NCBI GenBank assembly: GCA_039034155.1
Contig: JBCCBI010000048.1
Location: 1 to 18,586, forward strand
DNA: 18,586 nt
Direction of reading: 5' to 3'
Origin: JBCCBI01 sp039034155
GTDB lineage: Bacteria > Deinococcota > Deinococci > Deinococcales > Trueperaceae
Below are positions 8,801 to 16,145 of the stretch, piece by piece (position 1 is the first letter of the stretch; every line of letters starts with the position of its first letter). The notes below the pieces were generated by a model. The model was not told the origin of the DNA, ran no database searches, and worked only from the letters and a program-made list of their open reading frames with translations. The position numbers and the translations under genes were made by a program.

Positions 8801-9786
8801 CTCAGTTCAGCCAAGTTGAACAAAACGTATTGGACACAGGCGAGTCGCTACTTTTAGAAGAAGATACCCCTGGCGTAGACGGGCTCAGGCATTTCATCAC
8901 CACCAAGTTTCCTATTACCGATCAGCAAGGAACTATTCAAGCCCTTGGCGGGTTTTCGTTTGATATTACTGAGCGCAAACGGGCGGAACAAGCATTACAA
9001 ACTTCACGTGAGCAACTAGCCAAAGCCTCAGCTGAGTTAAACATCACTAAACGTATTCAGGAACTACTCCTACCTTCAGATAATGAGCTTGAGGTCGTCA
9101 GTGATCTTGCTATTGCCGGTGTGATGCGCCCTGCTGACCATGTTGGCGGCGACTACTACGACGTGCTTGTTCACGATCAGGGCGTCATGTTGGGTATTGG
9201 TGACGTGACCGATCATGGGCTCGAGAGCGGCCTGCTCATGCTCATGACCCAAACAGCAGTGCGCACCCTTCTTGAGGCAGATATTCACGACACAGCCACC
9301 TTTTTTGATATTTTGAACCGCGTTCTTTACGACAACCTCGCGCGTATGCGGGCTGACAAAAGTTTGACCCTGTTGCGCTTGGATTACGATGCAACATCCA
9401 CCAACAACATGCGCCTAAGTGGTCAACATGAGCAGGTGCTGGTTGTGCGTACAAATGGCGAGATTGAACCTGTTGATACGCTGGATTTAGGGATTCCACT
9501 AGGGCTCGAGCGCAGCGTTGCTCACTTTATTGCTGAAACTCAGTTGCATCTGGCACCTGGTGACGGCGTGGTGCTCTATACAGATGGCATTACCGAGGCT
9601 GAAAACGACCAGCTCGAGCAGTACGGACTTGACCGTTTATGCGCCACCGTGAGCCGCCACTGGCGAGCAACACCTCACGACATCTGTCAGTTTGTCTTAC
9701 ACCATCTTGATAACTTTATTGATGGACACACCGTCCACGACGACATCACCCTCGTTGTCGCCAAGCGCCGTTCAGAAAGCTCGTAG
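5824..9786 (+). CDS. Multi-PAS/GAF sensor protein phosphatase, SpoIIE/PP2C (RsbU-like)
   Basis: This 1320-residue protein has no transmembrane segment, so it is a cytoplasmic sensor. Domains in order are a divergent PAS (about 30-195) interrupted by an acidic low-complexity insert (about 95-150), a Ser/Thr-rich linker with HNTTL repeats (230-244), PAS (258-377), PAS (385-495), PAS (500-620), PAS (627-747), GAF (755-920), a short helical linker, PAS (937-1060) and SpoIIE-type PP2C phosphatase (about 1075-1316). Metal-binding acids are present: Asp1110 in GGDYYD, Asp1127 in GDVTDHG, Asp1254 in TDGITEA and Asp1307 in HDDITLVV, so it should be active. Such enzymes dephosphorylate Ser/Thr on anti-anti-sigma (STAS) proteins in partner-switching stress regulation. 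No STAS protein or anti-sigma kinase lies in the window. The ATG at 5824 has only a weak AGG upstream; an extended -10-like TGCTATGTT lies at 5784-5792. All nine CTCGAG sites in it encode Leu-Glu. Confidence 0.94.
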   Translation: MPVDENASTPSFHVPLASTRQVPTFVANDPILASLWDSPDLGVVLVTLQDEINAVNPVFCTQTGQLAEALMGQAYASVLKLSQAYNPQVVQASASDDLNALDDTLVDTPALFEDDDLNGQDLHVDDETVTDNHHLNNKQRTHTPVVLNQHQHLEGQLRHQNGKLHEVYVTVMPLSGRDAQKQADVRILLVRTVAQDTASAQPQTKFNPNSEAKLSTASTSPSELSSDLVHSTTLHNTTLHNTTLPPVTSNASALDGTQLNHLLQLVETISDFICLMDSEGVVRYVNPAGLELVGEGGASANLNASVFVTVNAKNSLISHFATAIQTGKWVGETHFSHADGRSFPVSQVLMPLYDEAGELTGFGTIARDISAQKQLEDNLRASQTKMRALLEAIPDLMFVFDKDGRYLDVAGRTDDMTFSPEDLVGFTLEDVLPAGLAKRLFDAIQVTLASGEPQCIEYHIATDPRVMVSEAQLVKMTDDQVLMVSRDITSQKRTERNLHIFQSLVEAATDGITIVDDSGKLRYSNPAYKTMLGLPTDAPVNQPQHASGTLTSAGRATLDDAINAMSQTGRWQGTLEHQHTNGQTVVTDVRSFAIYDSRGDFIQAGSIVRDVSQEHDMKKQLEQQRRLLNDLLEHLPMAVCVIDVATERYLLANQAHADITTFTSHELIGQTQVELFGDTRASQWRAVNQQVIEMREPITFEEYVVLEDAPPRHYLTTKFPMTNAQDDIYAVGVVGHDVSTIKQTETSLRERTEQLNLLNTMSRNLNTATDYAAILEGTVSMLNHLGLFAANLFIIDNDAQDTPTHSTKVAAWHHYGGVHGEAVGSRLKIADYPTMAATFEDSQTTHIKHLHQLHKDVKFRWQRAGIGTLVIVPIAPASAWLGKLILYWREERTFTDNDIEILNALPDILAPVVANRHLLNSLEQTVHERSQELQQSQALLQGFLDNVPALMYVKDTKLRFMMANDGIAQVFGTTNQGLVGTSDFDFFNHDVATQFSQVEQNVLDTGESLLLEEDTPGVDGLRHFITTKFPITDQQGTIQALGGFSFDITERKRAEQALQTSREQLAKASAELNITKRIQELLLPSDNELEVVSDLAIAGVMRPADHVGGDYYDVLVHDQGVMLGIGDVTDHGLESGLLMLMTQTAVRTLLEADIHDTATFFDILNRVLYDNLARMRADKSLTLLRLDYDATSTNNMRLSGQHEQVLVVRTNGEIEPVDTLDLGIPLGLERSVAHFIAETQLHLAPGDGVVLYTDGITEAENDQLEQYGLDRLCATVSRHWRATPHDICQFVLHHLDNFIDGHTVHDDITLVVAKRRSESS
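6511..6555 (+). repeat. Three 15-bp in-frame tandem repeats in the phosphatase linker
   Basis: Three units, CACAGCACAACCCTA, CACAACACAACCCTA and CACAACACAACCCTG, follow each other without gaps and encode HSTTL-HNTTL-HNTTL at residues 230-244. The 15-base period keeps the frame, so gain or loss of units would change only linker length between the first and second PAS domains. Confidence 0.9.
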
Positions 9787-9800
9787 CTTCAACCCTAAAG

Positions 9801-9840
9801 AGATGACATCAACGCTGTCATTTGAGAGTTGATGTCATCT
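9801..9840 (+). terminator. Hairpin after the phosphatase gene, probable terminator
   Basis: A perfect 13-bp inverted repeat (AGATGACATCAAC and GTTGATGTCATCT) encloses a 14-base loop and starts 14 bases after the stop codon. The downstream tract is TTGGG, not a clean run of T's, so intrinsic termination may be weak. It could instead protect the mRNA end or act on the opposite transcript. Confidence 0.6.
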
Positions 9841-9870
9841 TTGGGTGTGCTTTAGCAATCACACGATTTA

Positions 9871-9890
9871 TTGATACACTAGTTGATACA
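9871..9890 (+). repeat. Direct repeat of TTGATACA, 12-bp period
   Basis: TTGATACA occurs at 9871-9878 and again at 9883-9890. The core TTGATAC also forms the arms of the inverted repeat before the peptide-importer operon (15618-15643), so the motif lies outside both ends of that operon. It might be a protein-binding site; chance cannot be excluded. Confidence 0.4.
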
Positions 9891-9967
9891 CCATGCGTCA
9901 TCTGGGTTGAGATTAATGCTTACAGCAGCCACACGGTGCTGCATTACCTACCTTCTAGCTACTGAAA

Positions 9968-10003
9968 TCTCCCTTTCCCCCGTGCTCCCCTTCTCCCTTT
10001 CCT
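9968..10003 (-). repeat. Purine-rich 36-bp dispersed repeat, copy B
   Basis: Read on the minus strand this matches copy A (1848-1883) at 31 of 36 positions, including an identical first 12 bases. It lies in the 268-bp gap between the phosphatase gene and the 3' end of the peptide importer operon. Confidence 0.5.
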
Positions 10004-10021
10004 CAAACACAATGTTGAACA

Positions 10022-10040
10022 TCCATTGTCGTCCATTGTC
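10022..10040 (+). repeat. Tandem TCCATTGTC duplication
   Basis: TCCATTGTC occurs at 10022-10030 and 10032-10040, separated by one G, just beyond the end of the dppB-type gene. ACAATG at 10009-10014 and CATTGT at 10024-10029 also form a small inverted repeat that might act as a weak hairpin at the end of the minus-strand operon. Confidence 0.45.
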
Positions 10041-10054
10041 TGGCAGAGCCACCA

Positions 10055-10999
10055 CTAACTCAAGCGAATCCGCGGGTTCAAATAAGCATAAAGTAGGTCA
10101 GCGGCTAAGTTGGCTGTCGCAAAGCCAAATACTGTCACCAAGCTAATTGCCTGCAATAGCGGCACGTCGCGGCGGTCAATGGCAAAGGTCAGTAAACGCC
10201 CAAAACCTGGGTAATTAAAGACATTTTCCACCACAATAAGTCCGCTGATGAGCCAACCGACGCTAATCGCTAGCACCGTCACCGTGGGTAAGAGCGCATT
10301 ACGTAACACATGGTTGCGAATCACCCGACCACGCGGGATGCCTTTAAGCGCAGCCGTTCGCACGTAGGGTTTGCGTAGTTCTTCAATCACACTCGCCCGG
10401 GTTAAACGTGTCACGTAGGCAAGTAACACCAGCGTGGCTGTTAGCGCTGGCAAGATAAGCATCGGCAACGCCTCCATAAAACTTGCCCCTCGCTCAATCG
10501 ATGAATTGGCCGGTAAAAGCTGCAAGCGAAATGCAAACAGTTGAATCAGTAGTAACCCGGTCACAAACTCGGGCAGACCAACTACTGACAACGACCCAAT
10601 ACTGATGGTGTGATCGAGGACGCTGTCTTCACGTAACCCTGCCACCACGCCAAGTGCAACGGAAATAGGCACAGAAATGACCAAGGTCACAGCTGCGAGC
10701 ATGAGTGAATTGCCGAGACGCTCGAGCACCAATGGACGAATTGCCTGACCCGTGCCGTACGACTCACCCCAGTCACCTACAATGAAGCTAGCTAACCAAG
10801 TGATGTACTGAATTGGCGCGGGCCTATCCAAACCCAACTCTGCACGCAGCGCCGCAATGGCGGTATCGCTTGCTTCGCGGCCTAAAATGATGCGCGCAAC
10901 GTCACCAGGTAACAGTTGGGTGATGGTGAAGATAATGATTGAGGTCAGCAACAACGTTAAGAGCAAAAATCCCAAACGGCGCACAATGTAACGACTCAT
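10055..10999 (-). CDS. dppB: DppB/OppB-type peptide ABC transporter permease
   Basis: This 314-residue inner-membrane permease has about six transmembrane helices. It starts with the typical short cytoplasmic tail and first helix (MSRYIVRRLGFLLLTLLL), followed by LPGD and the extracytoplasmic loop. The EAA-like loop that docks on the ATPase is YVRTAALKGIPRGRVIRNHV at residues 212-231. With the DppC-type partner it would form the membrane channel for di- or oligopeptides, although related systems carry nickel or sugars. It is the last gene of the operon. Its ATG overlaps the stop of the ATPase gene (ATGA, 10996-10999), and GAGGTG five bases upstream is a good ribosome binding site. In most dpp/opp operons this gene comes second, directly after the binding protein, so the order here is rearranged. 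Confidence 0.93.
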   Translation of the reverse strand: MSRYIVRRLGFLLLTLLLTSIIIFTITQLLPGDVARIILGREASDTAIAALRAELGLDRPAPIQYITWLASFIVGDWGESYGTGQAIRPLVLERLGNSLMLAAVTLVISVPISVALGVVAGLREDSVLDHTISIGSLSVVGLPEFVTGLLLIQLFAFRLQLLPANSSIERGASFMEALPMLILPALTATLVLLAYVTRLTRASVIEELRKPYVRTAALKGIPRGRVIRNHVLRNALLPTVTVLAISVGWLISGLIVVENVFNYPGFGRLLTFAIDRRDVPLLQAISLVTVFGFATANLAADLLYAYLNPRIRLS

Positions 11000-13131
11000 G
11001 AGGCCACCTCATTAGCTTGCGCCGATGGTGAGCTGATGACTTCGGATGGTAAGACTAAGTTAGTTTGCATTGTCATGAGGTCATCCGCTGGAATATGGCA
11101 ATGGATGCGTTTACCGTTGACCTCTTGCCACGGTGGCGTGGTTGTTTTACAGATGTCTCCGAGCATACGTGGGCAGCGGCTGTGGAAACGGCAACCTTTA
11201 GGGATGTTGAGTGGGCTAGGAACATCTCCCTCGAGCCGAATCATCTCCTGCTCGTTTGCGTCGAGGGCATCTTGTTCAGCTTCTAAACGCGGCACCGCTG
11301 AAAGTAACGCTTCGGTATACGGGTGATAAGGCGGTTTAAGCACAGCGGCGGTCTCACCAACCTCCATCAAGTGCCCCAAATACATGACCGCTACTTTGTC
11401 TGCTAGGTAGCTCACCACCGACAAATCGTGTGAGATAAATAAATAGGCTTTGTCGTACTGCAAGTCGTTGAGTAAGTTGACGATGGCGGCTTGCACAGAG
11501 ACATCTAGCCCAGAAACCGATTCATCAAAAATAACTACCTCAGGATCAGCAGCGAGCGCTCTGGCAATGGCGACGCGCTGTTTTTCACCCCCAGAGAGCT
11601 GTTGTGGTAAACGGTCTAAGTAGCTTGCAGGTAATTTGACGGCACTTAAAAGTGTCTGCAAACGGGCCTCGAGCGCCTCACCACGGTAACCAGCTAAGCG
11701 CTTGAGCGGACGTCGCAAGGCCTCACCCACGGTCATGTAGGGGTTAAGGGCCTCATCTGAACTTTGAAAGACCATCTGCAAACGTTTGAGGGTATCCTGA
11801 TTACGGCCCGCAGCACGATCTGCTAGCGGCACACTGGCTAGGGTCATGACGCCGTCCATAGGTCCAGAGCTTGGGTCGTATAAGCCCATGAGGCAACGGG
11901 CTAAGGTGGACTTGCCACTACCACTTTCGCCTACCAGTCCTAGCGTTTCACCGGTAGCAAGCTCGAGGCTTACATCATCTACAGCATGAACCTGTTTAGG
12001 AGGTTGACGCTGCAGACGCTCGAGCCAACTGCGTGGCATTCTAAAACGTTTGTCGAGGTTGTCAACATCTAAAATTTCAGCTACTTGGCTTGGGGCAGTT
12101 GCAGCGGTATCTGCCTCAGCTTGACGGCTACTGACCTCACCTGCGGCAATCTCGTGAGCACGCACGCAACGGCTAACACGCATACTTGTACCAACCGATG
12201 CCTCTACCTGAATTAGCTCAGGATGCGTTTCACAGGCAGGCACCGCTAAAGGACAACGCGCTTGAAATAAACAGCCACTTGGCAGATCGGTTAAGCCAGG
12301 TAAGCTTCCGCGAATGGGCCGCAGGGGAGCATGGCGTTTATCTTGTCCAAGACGCGGCACGCTGTCTAGCAGGGCTTGCGTGTATGGGTGATAAGGCCCC
12401 GCGTAGAGGTCGTGACTACCAGCGTCCTCAACTAATTCACCCGCATACATCACGGCTACGCGGTCACACAAGCTGGCGACCACAGCTAAACTGTGCGATA
12501 CGTAGAGCACTGCTGTGTTGCGGGTTTGGGTGAGATCACGCACCAAGTCCAGAATGGTTGCTTCGGTGGTGACATCTAAGTTGGTCGTGGGTTCGTCCAT
12601 CACTAGCAAATCGGGTTCACCTGCAAGCGCCATAGCAATCATGACGCGCTGCTGCATGCCACCTGACAGTTGATGGGGATAACTGGCAGCTACCCGTCTG
12701 GGATCAGCTAGATTGACTTGGGCAAGGAGCTCGAGCACCCTGTCTTTAGCTTGCTTGCTAGCTCGATTGTAAGTAGGGGGTAAGGCCTCGAGCATCTGCT
12801 CCATGACCGTCAACGATGGATTCATCGATGGTAACGGGTTTTGCGGCACAAGTTTGACTCGCTTCAGCCAGTATTGCCGCAACTCCTGCGGGCTCGCGTG
12901 GGTAATATCTTCGCCAGCGACCTGAATACTGCCTGATGTAATCCGCGCGTTGTCGCTCAAATAGCGCATAAGTGCCAACGCCAAGGTAGATTTGCCGCTA
13001 CCACTTTCGCCAACTAGACCGTAAGTTTGCCCGTAATTAATGCTGAGGTTAATATCGCGCAAGGCAGGTAAATCTTTACCAGCTTGACGGTAGACGACGC
13101 TCAAGTCACGAATTTCAACAAGAGCTGACAT
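10996..13131 (-). CDS. Fused double ABC ATPase (OppD-OppF/DppD-DppF in one chain)
   Basis: This 711-residue cytoplasmic protein carries both nucleotide-binding domains that usually come from two genes. The first half has Walker A GESGSGKST (residues 41-49), signature LSGGMQQ (155-161), Walker B LLVMDE (175-180) and switch His213. The second half has Walker A (401-409), LSGGEKQ (512-518), Walker B VVIFDE (532-537, followed by Ser where Pro is usual) and His568. Each half ends in the oligopeptide-transporter C-terminal region with four cysteines (287, 293, 300, 322 and 647, 653, 661, 678). Related ATPases are reported to hold an iron-sulfur cluster there. Both halves look complete, so one chain could power the importer. 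The ATG at 13131 was chosen because it overlaps the stop of the permease gene (TAATG), has AAGGGG upstream and begins right at the domain. A longer in-frame extension to 13230 lies inside dppC. Confidence 0.94.
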   Translation of the reverse strand: MSALVEIRDLSVVYRQAGKDLPALRDINLSINYGQTYGLVGESGSGKSTLALALMRYLSDNARITSGSIQVAGEDITHASPQELRQYWLKRVKLVPQNPLPSMNPSLTVMEQMLEALPPTYNRASKQAKDRVLELLAQVNLADPRRVAASYPHQLSGGMQQRVMIAMALAGEPDLLVMDEPTTNLDVTTEATILDLVRDLTQTRNTAVLYVSHSLAVVASLCDRVAVMYAGELVEDAGSHDLYAGPYHPYTQALLDSVPRLGQDKRHAPLRPIRGSLPGLTDLPSGCLFQARCPLAVPACETHPELIQVEASVGTSMRVSRCVRAHEIAAGEVSSRQAEADTAATAPSQVAEILDVDNLDKRFRMPRSWLERLQRQPPKQVHAVDDVSLELATGETLGLVGESGSGKSTLARCLMGLYDPSSGPMDGVMTLASVPLADRAAGRNQDTLKRLQMVFQSSDEALNPYMTVGEALRRPLKRLAGYRGEALEARLQTLLSAVKLPASYLDRLPQQLSGGEKQRVAIARALAADPEVVIFDESVSGLDVSVQAAIVNLLNDLQYDKAYLFISHDLSVVSYLADKVAVMYLGHLMEVGETAAVLKPPYHPYTEALLSAVPRLEAEQDALDANEQEMIRLEGDVPSPLNIPKGCRFHSRCPRMLGDICKTTTPPWQEVNGKRIHCHIPADDLMTMQTNLVLPSEVISSPSAQANEVAS

Positions 13132-14036
13132 TAACGTTCCCCTTGGAGCACGCGCTTGAGGCCGTCTGCCATTAAGTTCATGGCAATAACAAGTAAGGAG
13201 ATTGCCAACGCTGGAAAGTACAACGCCCATGGTGTGAGTGCCGCAAAGTTGCGTGCTTCACTGACCATGAGTCCCCAGTCGGGACTCGGCGGTTGTACGC
13301 CAACACCTAAAAACCCCAGTGAAGCCACGAGGAAGATGGCGTAAGAAAACCGCAATGCGGCTTCAACAGCTAGCGCAGGTAAGACTGAAGGGAGTACTTG
13401 CCGCCCTACAATGTACCAGGCAGGTTCGCCTTGCGTGCGAGCGGCGGCAATGTATTCTTTGGTTTTGGTGTCTAGCACAACGCTACGCACGACCCGCGCC
13501 ACAATTGGCACGTAGCTGATGGCGATGACAACCAGTACACTCGTGCGCGACGGCCCTAAGGTTCCTAGTAGGAGTAAGGCGAGGAGCAGCGCGGGCATGG
13601 CCAGTAAACTATCGAAAATGCGGAAGGTGACTTCCTCGAGCCACCCGCCTATATAACTAGTTGCCAGCCCTAGCGCCGTGCCAATAAACACGGCTAACGC
13701 CGTACCCAAGCCTGCGAGTAACAATATATCGCGGCTGCCTACGACCACGCGGCTAAAGACATCCCGCCCCAAGTGGTCAGTCCCAAACCAGTGGGTTAGC
13801 GAGGGGGCTTGGCGGCGAGCGGTTAATATCTGCTCGGTGGGTTCAAAGGGTACAAGCCAGGTACCAACGATAGCCAGTACAACAAATACAAGAACAATAC
13901 TTGTGCCAACTCCAGCCGCTGGGTAGCGGTAGAGGCGGCGTAAAAAACGAAAAACCGCACGCAGTCCCCTAGCTGGGGAAGCTGCGGCGGCTTGACGCTG
14001 AGACTGACGAGGTCCAGCAGAATGGGGTGATTGCAT
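13131..14036 (-). CDS. dppC: DppC/OppC-type peptide ABC transporter permease
   Basis: This 301-residue inner-membrane permease has an N-terminal polar tail of about 40 residues and then about six helices. The family hallmark HWFGTDHLGRDVFSRVVVG occupies residues 82-100. The ATPase-docking EAA loop is near AAARTQGEPAWYIVGRQVLP, and the helix-rich end GFLGVGVQPPSPDWGLMV is typical. It pairs with the DppB-type subunit. Its gene starts 20 bp after the binding-protein stop and its own stop overlaps the ATPase start by one base. I see no clear ribosome binding site before the ATG, so translation may depend on the upstream gene. Confidence 0.93.
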   Translation of the reverse strand: MQSPHSAGPRQSQRQAAAASPARGLRAVFRFLRRLYRYPAAGVGTSIVLVFVVLAIVGTWLVPFEPTEQILTARRQAPSLTHWFGTDHLGRDVFSRVVVGSRDILLLAGLGTALAVFIGTALGLATSYIGGWLEEVTFRIFDSLLAMPALLLALLLLGTLGPSRTSVLVVIAISYVPIVARVVRSVVLDTKTKEYIAAARTQGEPAWYIVGRQVLPSVLPALAVEAALRFSYAIFLVASLGFLGVGVQPPSPDWGLMVSEARNFAALTPWALYFPALAISLLVIAMNLMADGLKRVLQGER

Positions 14037-14056
14037 TAGGAAATTTCTAGGTGATG

Positions 14057-15565
14057 TTACTGCAGGCTAATGGCTGCAAAGTCGGTACGCCCGACAAACG
14101 CTTGTAAGTCAAAGCCAACGACATTTTCAGCATGAGCAGCGGTTTCAGCAAAGAAGTAAGGAATGACAAAGGGCGCACTGTCGAGCAAAATTGCTTGAAT
14201 CTGCTGATAGGCATCTATTCGGGCTGCTTCGTCCAACGTTGTACCTGCCGTGTTGGCAAGGGCGTCCACATCTTCATTACAATACTTGGCTTCGTTCCAA
14301 CGCGCACCACAGATGACCATCACATCTAAGTAAAACTGTGGCAGTGGGCGTGAACCCCAACCGGTAATGCCCAGGTCAACCTCGAGCCACCCGTTTTCAC
14401 CATAGTAAACGCTCTCAGGCTCTACTGAAATATCAATCACAAAGCCAGCTTCTTCAAGTTGCTGCTGCAGCACTACAGCTAAATCAGGACGGTCACCAGA
14501 ATCTGGCGTGTGCAAGGTAAGTTCTAAACCGTCCGGATAACCAGCCTCAGCCAGAAGTTCACGGGCGCGCGCAGCGTCACGAGGTGCAGGTGTTAACTCT
14601 GACGCAAAGTAACTGTCGTAGAGCGGCCCAATGGGACTATCTTGCCCAAGTGCGCCGATGCCATTTTTAACCAGTTCAAAAATAGCCTCACGGTCAACGG
14701 CGAGCTTAAAGGCCTCAATCACCCGGGGGTCATTACCTGGCGCGCGGTCAGCCCGCAAACGCACTAAGTCAAAACCGTTAGAAGGTACTGACACAGCGGT
14801 GATGCCGGGGATGACATCCAGAGTTTCGTAAAGCGCTAACGGCATGTTGAGGACAATATCTATCTGACCGCCACGAAGGGCGTCGACACTAGCAGCTTGG
14901 TCGCTGAAGAAAATAAACTCGAGCGCGTCTACACCAGGTTTGCCTTCAATGAAATAAGTTTCGTTGGCGGTGAGCGACATGCGGTTTTCGGGGCTGTAAT
15001 CACTAACGACAAACGGGCCGCTGCCATTAAACTCAGCAGCAGGATCCGCCGTTTCAGCTTTGACAATAAACGCGTGATTGTCTGACAGGTCGTACAAGAA
15101 AAACGGGTTGGTTTCAGTTAGGGTGAACTGCACCGTGGTATCGTCCATGGCGTCAATACTGGCAATGTTAGCGTACAGGTCTGCAGTGGGAAGCTCGAGG
15201 GCAGGATCGCGCAAACGGTCATAGGTCCAGACAACATCACTTGCGGTAAGCGGGCTTCCGTCGTGGAATGTGACACCTTCTGCTAGGCTAAACGTGTAGC
15301 TGAGGCCGTCATCACTCACCTCCCAAGAGGTTGCCAGCCGGGGCGCAATGTTGTTGCTGCTATCAATATCTACCAAATAATCATAAATGGCGTTTAAGAC
15401 AGCAATTTCAGCATCTGACGAGGCAAAGGCTGGGTCAAGCTGCACAGGCACGTCACTGGCAATGCGCAGCGTGTCCTGCGCGACCCCAAACCCGGCAGAG
15501 ACCAAAAAAATTGCAGCCGCGATGTGTACGCCAAGCGCACGACAAAATCTTGCATGAATAAGCAT
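14057..15565 (-). CDS. Peptide ABC transporter substrate-binding protein (SBP_bac_5 family)
   Basis: This 502-residue precursor has a signal peptide: basic residues near the start, a hydrophobic core AAAIFLVSAGFGVA, and a likely signal peptidase I cut after Ala29 (GVA/QDT). There is no lipobox Cys, so the mature protein should be soluble in a periplasm. Family 5 features include VLNAIYDYLVDID, the block FHDGSPLTASDVVWTYDRL and the later FNGSGPFVVSDYSPEN. Such proteins deliver di- or oligopeptides (some nickel, opines or glycosides) to the DppBC-type channel; the ligand cannot be read from sequence. The ATG at 15565 was chosen because GGGAGG (15570-15575) lies four bases upstream and the signal peptide starts there; a longer frame to 15604 would place the ribosome site inside the gene. 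It is first in the importer operon. Confidence 0.92.
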   Translation of the reverse strand: MLIHARFCRALGVHIAAAIFLVSAGFGVAQDTLRIASDVPVQLDPAFASSDAEIAVLNAIYDYLVDIDSSNNIAPRLATSWEVSDDGLSYTFSLAEGVTFHDGSPLTASDVVWTYDRLRDPALELPTADLYANIASIDAMDDTTVQFTLTETNPFFLYDLSDNHAFIVKAETADPAAEFNGSGPFVVSDYSPENRMSLTANETYFIEGKPGVDALEFIFFSDQAASVDALRGGQIDIVLNMPLALYETLDVIPGITAVSVPSNGFDLVRLRADRAPGNDPRVIEAFKLAVDREAIFELVKNGIGALGQDSPIGPLYDSYFASELTPAPRDAARARELLAEAGYPDGLELTLHTPDSGDRPDLAVVLQQQLEEAGFVIDISVEPESVYYGENGWLEVDLGITGWGSRPLPQFYLDVMVICGARWNEAKYCNEDVDALANTAGTTLDEAARIDAYQQIQAILLDSAPFVIPYFFAETAAHAENVVGFDLQAFVGRTDFAAISLQ

Positions 15566-15617
15566 TGTTCCTCCCTCGAGGTCTCCCTGCAGGTGACACC
15601 ACACGCACAGTCAACAC

Positions 15618-15643
15618 GTATCAAGAACGTCATTTTTTGATAC
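15618..15643. promoter_or_regulatory. Inverted repeat upstream of the binding-protein gene, candidate operator
   Basis: GTATCAA (15618-15624) and TTGATAC (15637-15643) are perfect inverted arms separated by 12 bases. The arm centres are 19 bp apart, nearly two helical turns, as expected for a dimeric regulator. It begins 53 bases before the start codon on the minus strand, so it could overlap a promoter, though I do not see good -35/-10 boxes there. Confidence 0.45.
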
Positions 15644-15680
15644 CCAACAAGATCAGGTGATGTAACCAAGTAGGTGATGC

Positions 15681-15710
15681 TACGTTTAAGCGTCATACGT
15701 TTAAGCGTCA
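15681..15710. repeat. Two 15-bp tandem repeats, TACGTTTAAGCGTCA
   Basis: Two identical units lie head to tail at 15681-15695 and 15696-15710, and CACGTCA at 15711-15717 looks like a decayed third end. They lie about 115-150 bp upstream of the peptide importer operon. The 15-bp period is about one and a half helical turns. Regulator-binding iterons or a neutral duplication are both possible. Confidence 0.7.
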
Positions 15711-16120
15711 CACGTCAGAGAGCCTAAACAAGCCCAAATACCTTCATTTTTAAGGCTCGCAGCCCAAGTGTACCTAGGCTTCTAACAAACTCATGCAAGC
15801 AAGCTTACGGAAACTGATGCCATTTTGACGCAGGGCTAGCTTAAACGTGCTAACAACACCGCGAATTACCGTAAACACAGCACATGACGACACGTAACAA
15901 GCCTTAATGACTCTATTTGAGGCTTCATATGATGACATCTATCTTTACCTTCAAAACATAGTTTGAACGAGAGCTCTTGAGGTAGGAAGGCTCGAGACTA
16001 CTCTCACCTCGAGGTTGCTATCACCAAGCTTCACACGCCGTTCACATAAGGATAGCTTGCACTTCACACAGCCAAGGCTATGTTGACGTTAGTTCAAAGC
16101 AGTGCTCTCAAGGCAATAAG

Positions 16121-16145
16121 GTTCAATGAGGTTCAATGAGGTTCA
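16121..16145 (+). repeat. Tandem GTTCAATGAG repeat (two units plus a partial third)
   Basis: GTTCAATGAG occurs at 16121-16130 and 16131-16140, followed by GTTCA. It lies in the non-coding region about 180 bp before the rhodanese-like gene. Confidence 0.8.

Noticed and set aside
10996..13131. Fused ATPase as a frameshift or assembly artefact
   Set aside because: Both halves are complete with their own C-terminal regions, and the linker between them reads as a normal polar stretch, so a true fusion is simpler.
13132..13230. 33-codon N-terminal extension of the fused ATPase
   Set aside because: It overlaps dppC in another frame; the TAATG start with AAGGGG upstream begins exactly at the ATPase domain.
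15394..15711. Open frame of 105 codons on the minus strand reaching over the tandem repeats
   Set aside because: It overlaps the binding-protein gene in another frame, its start simply translates the 15-bp repeats, and it has no ribosome site or family resemblance.
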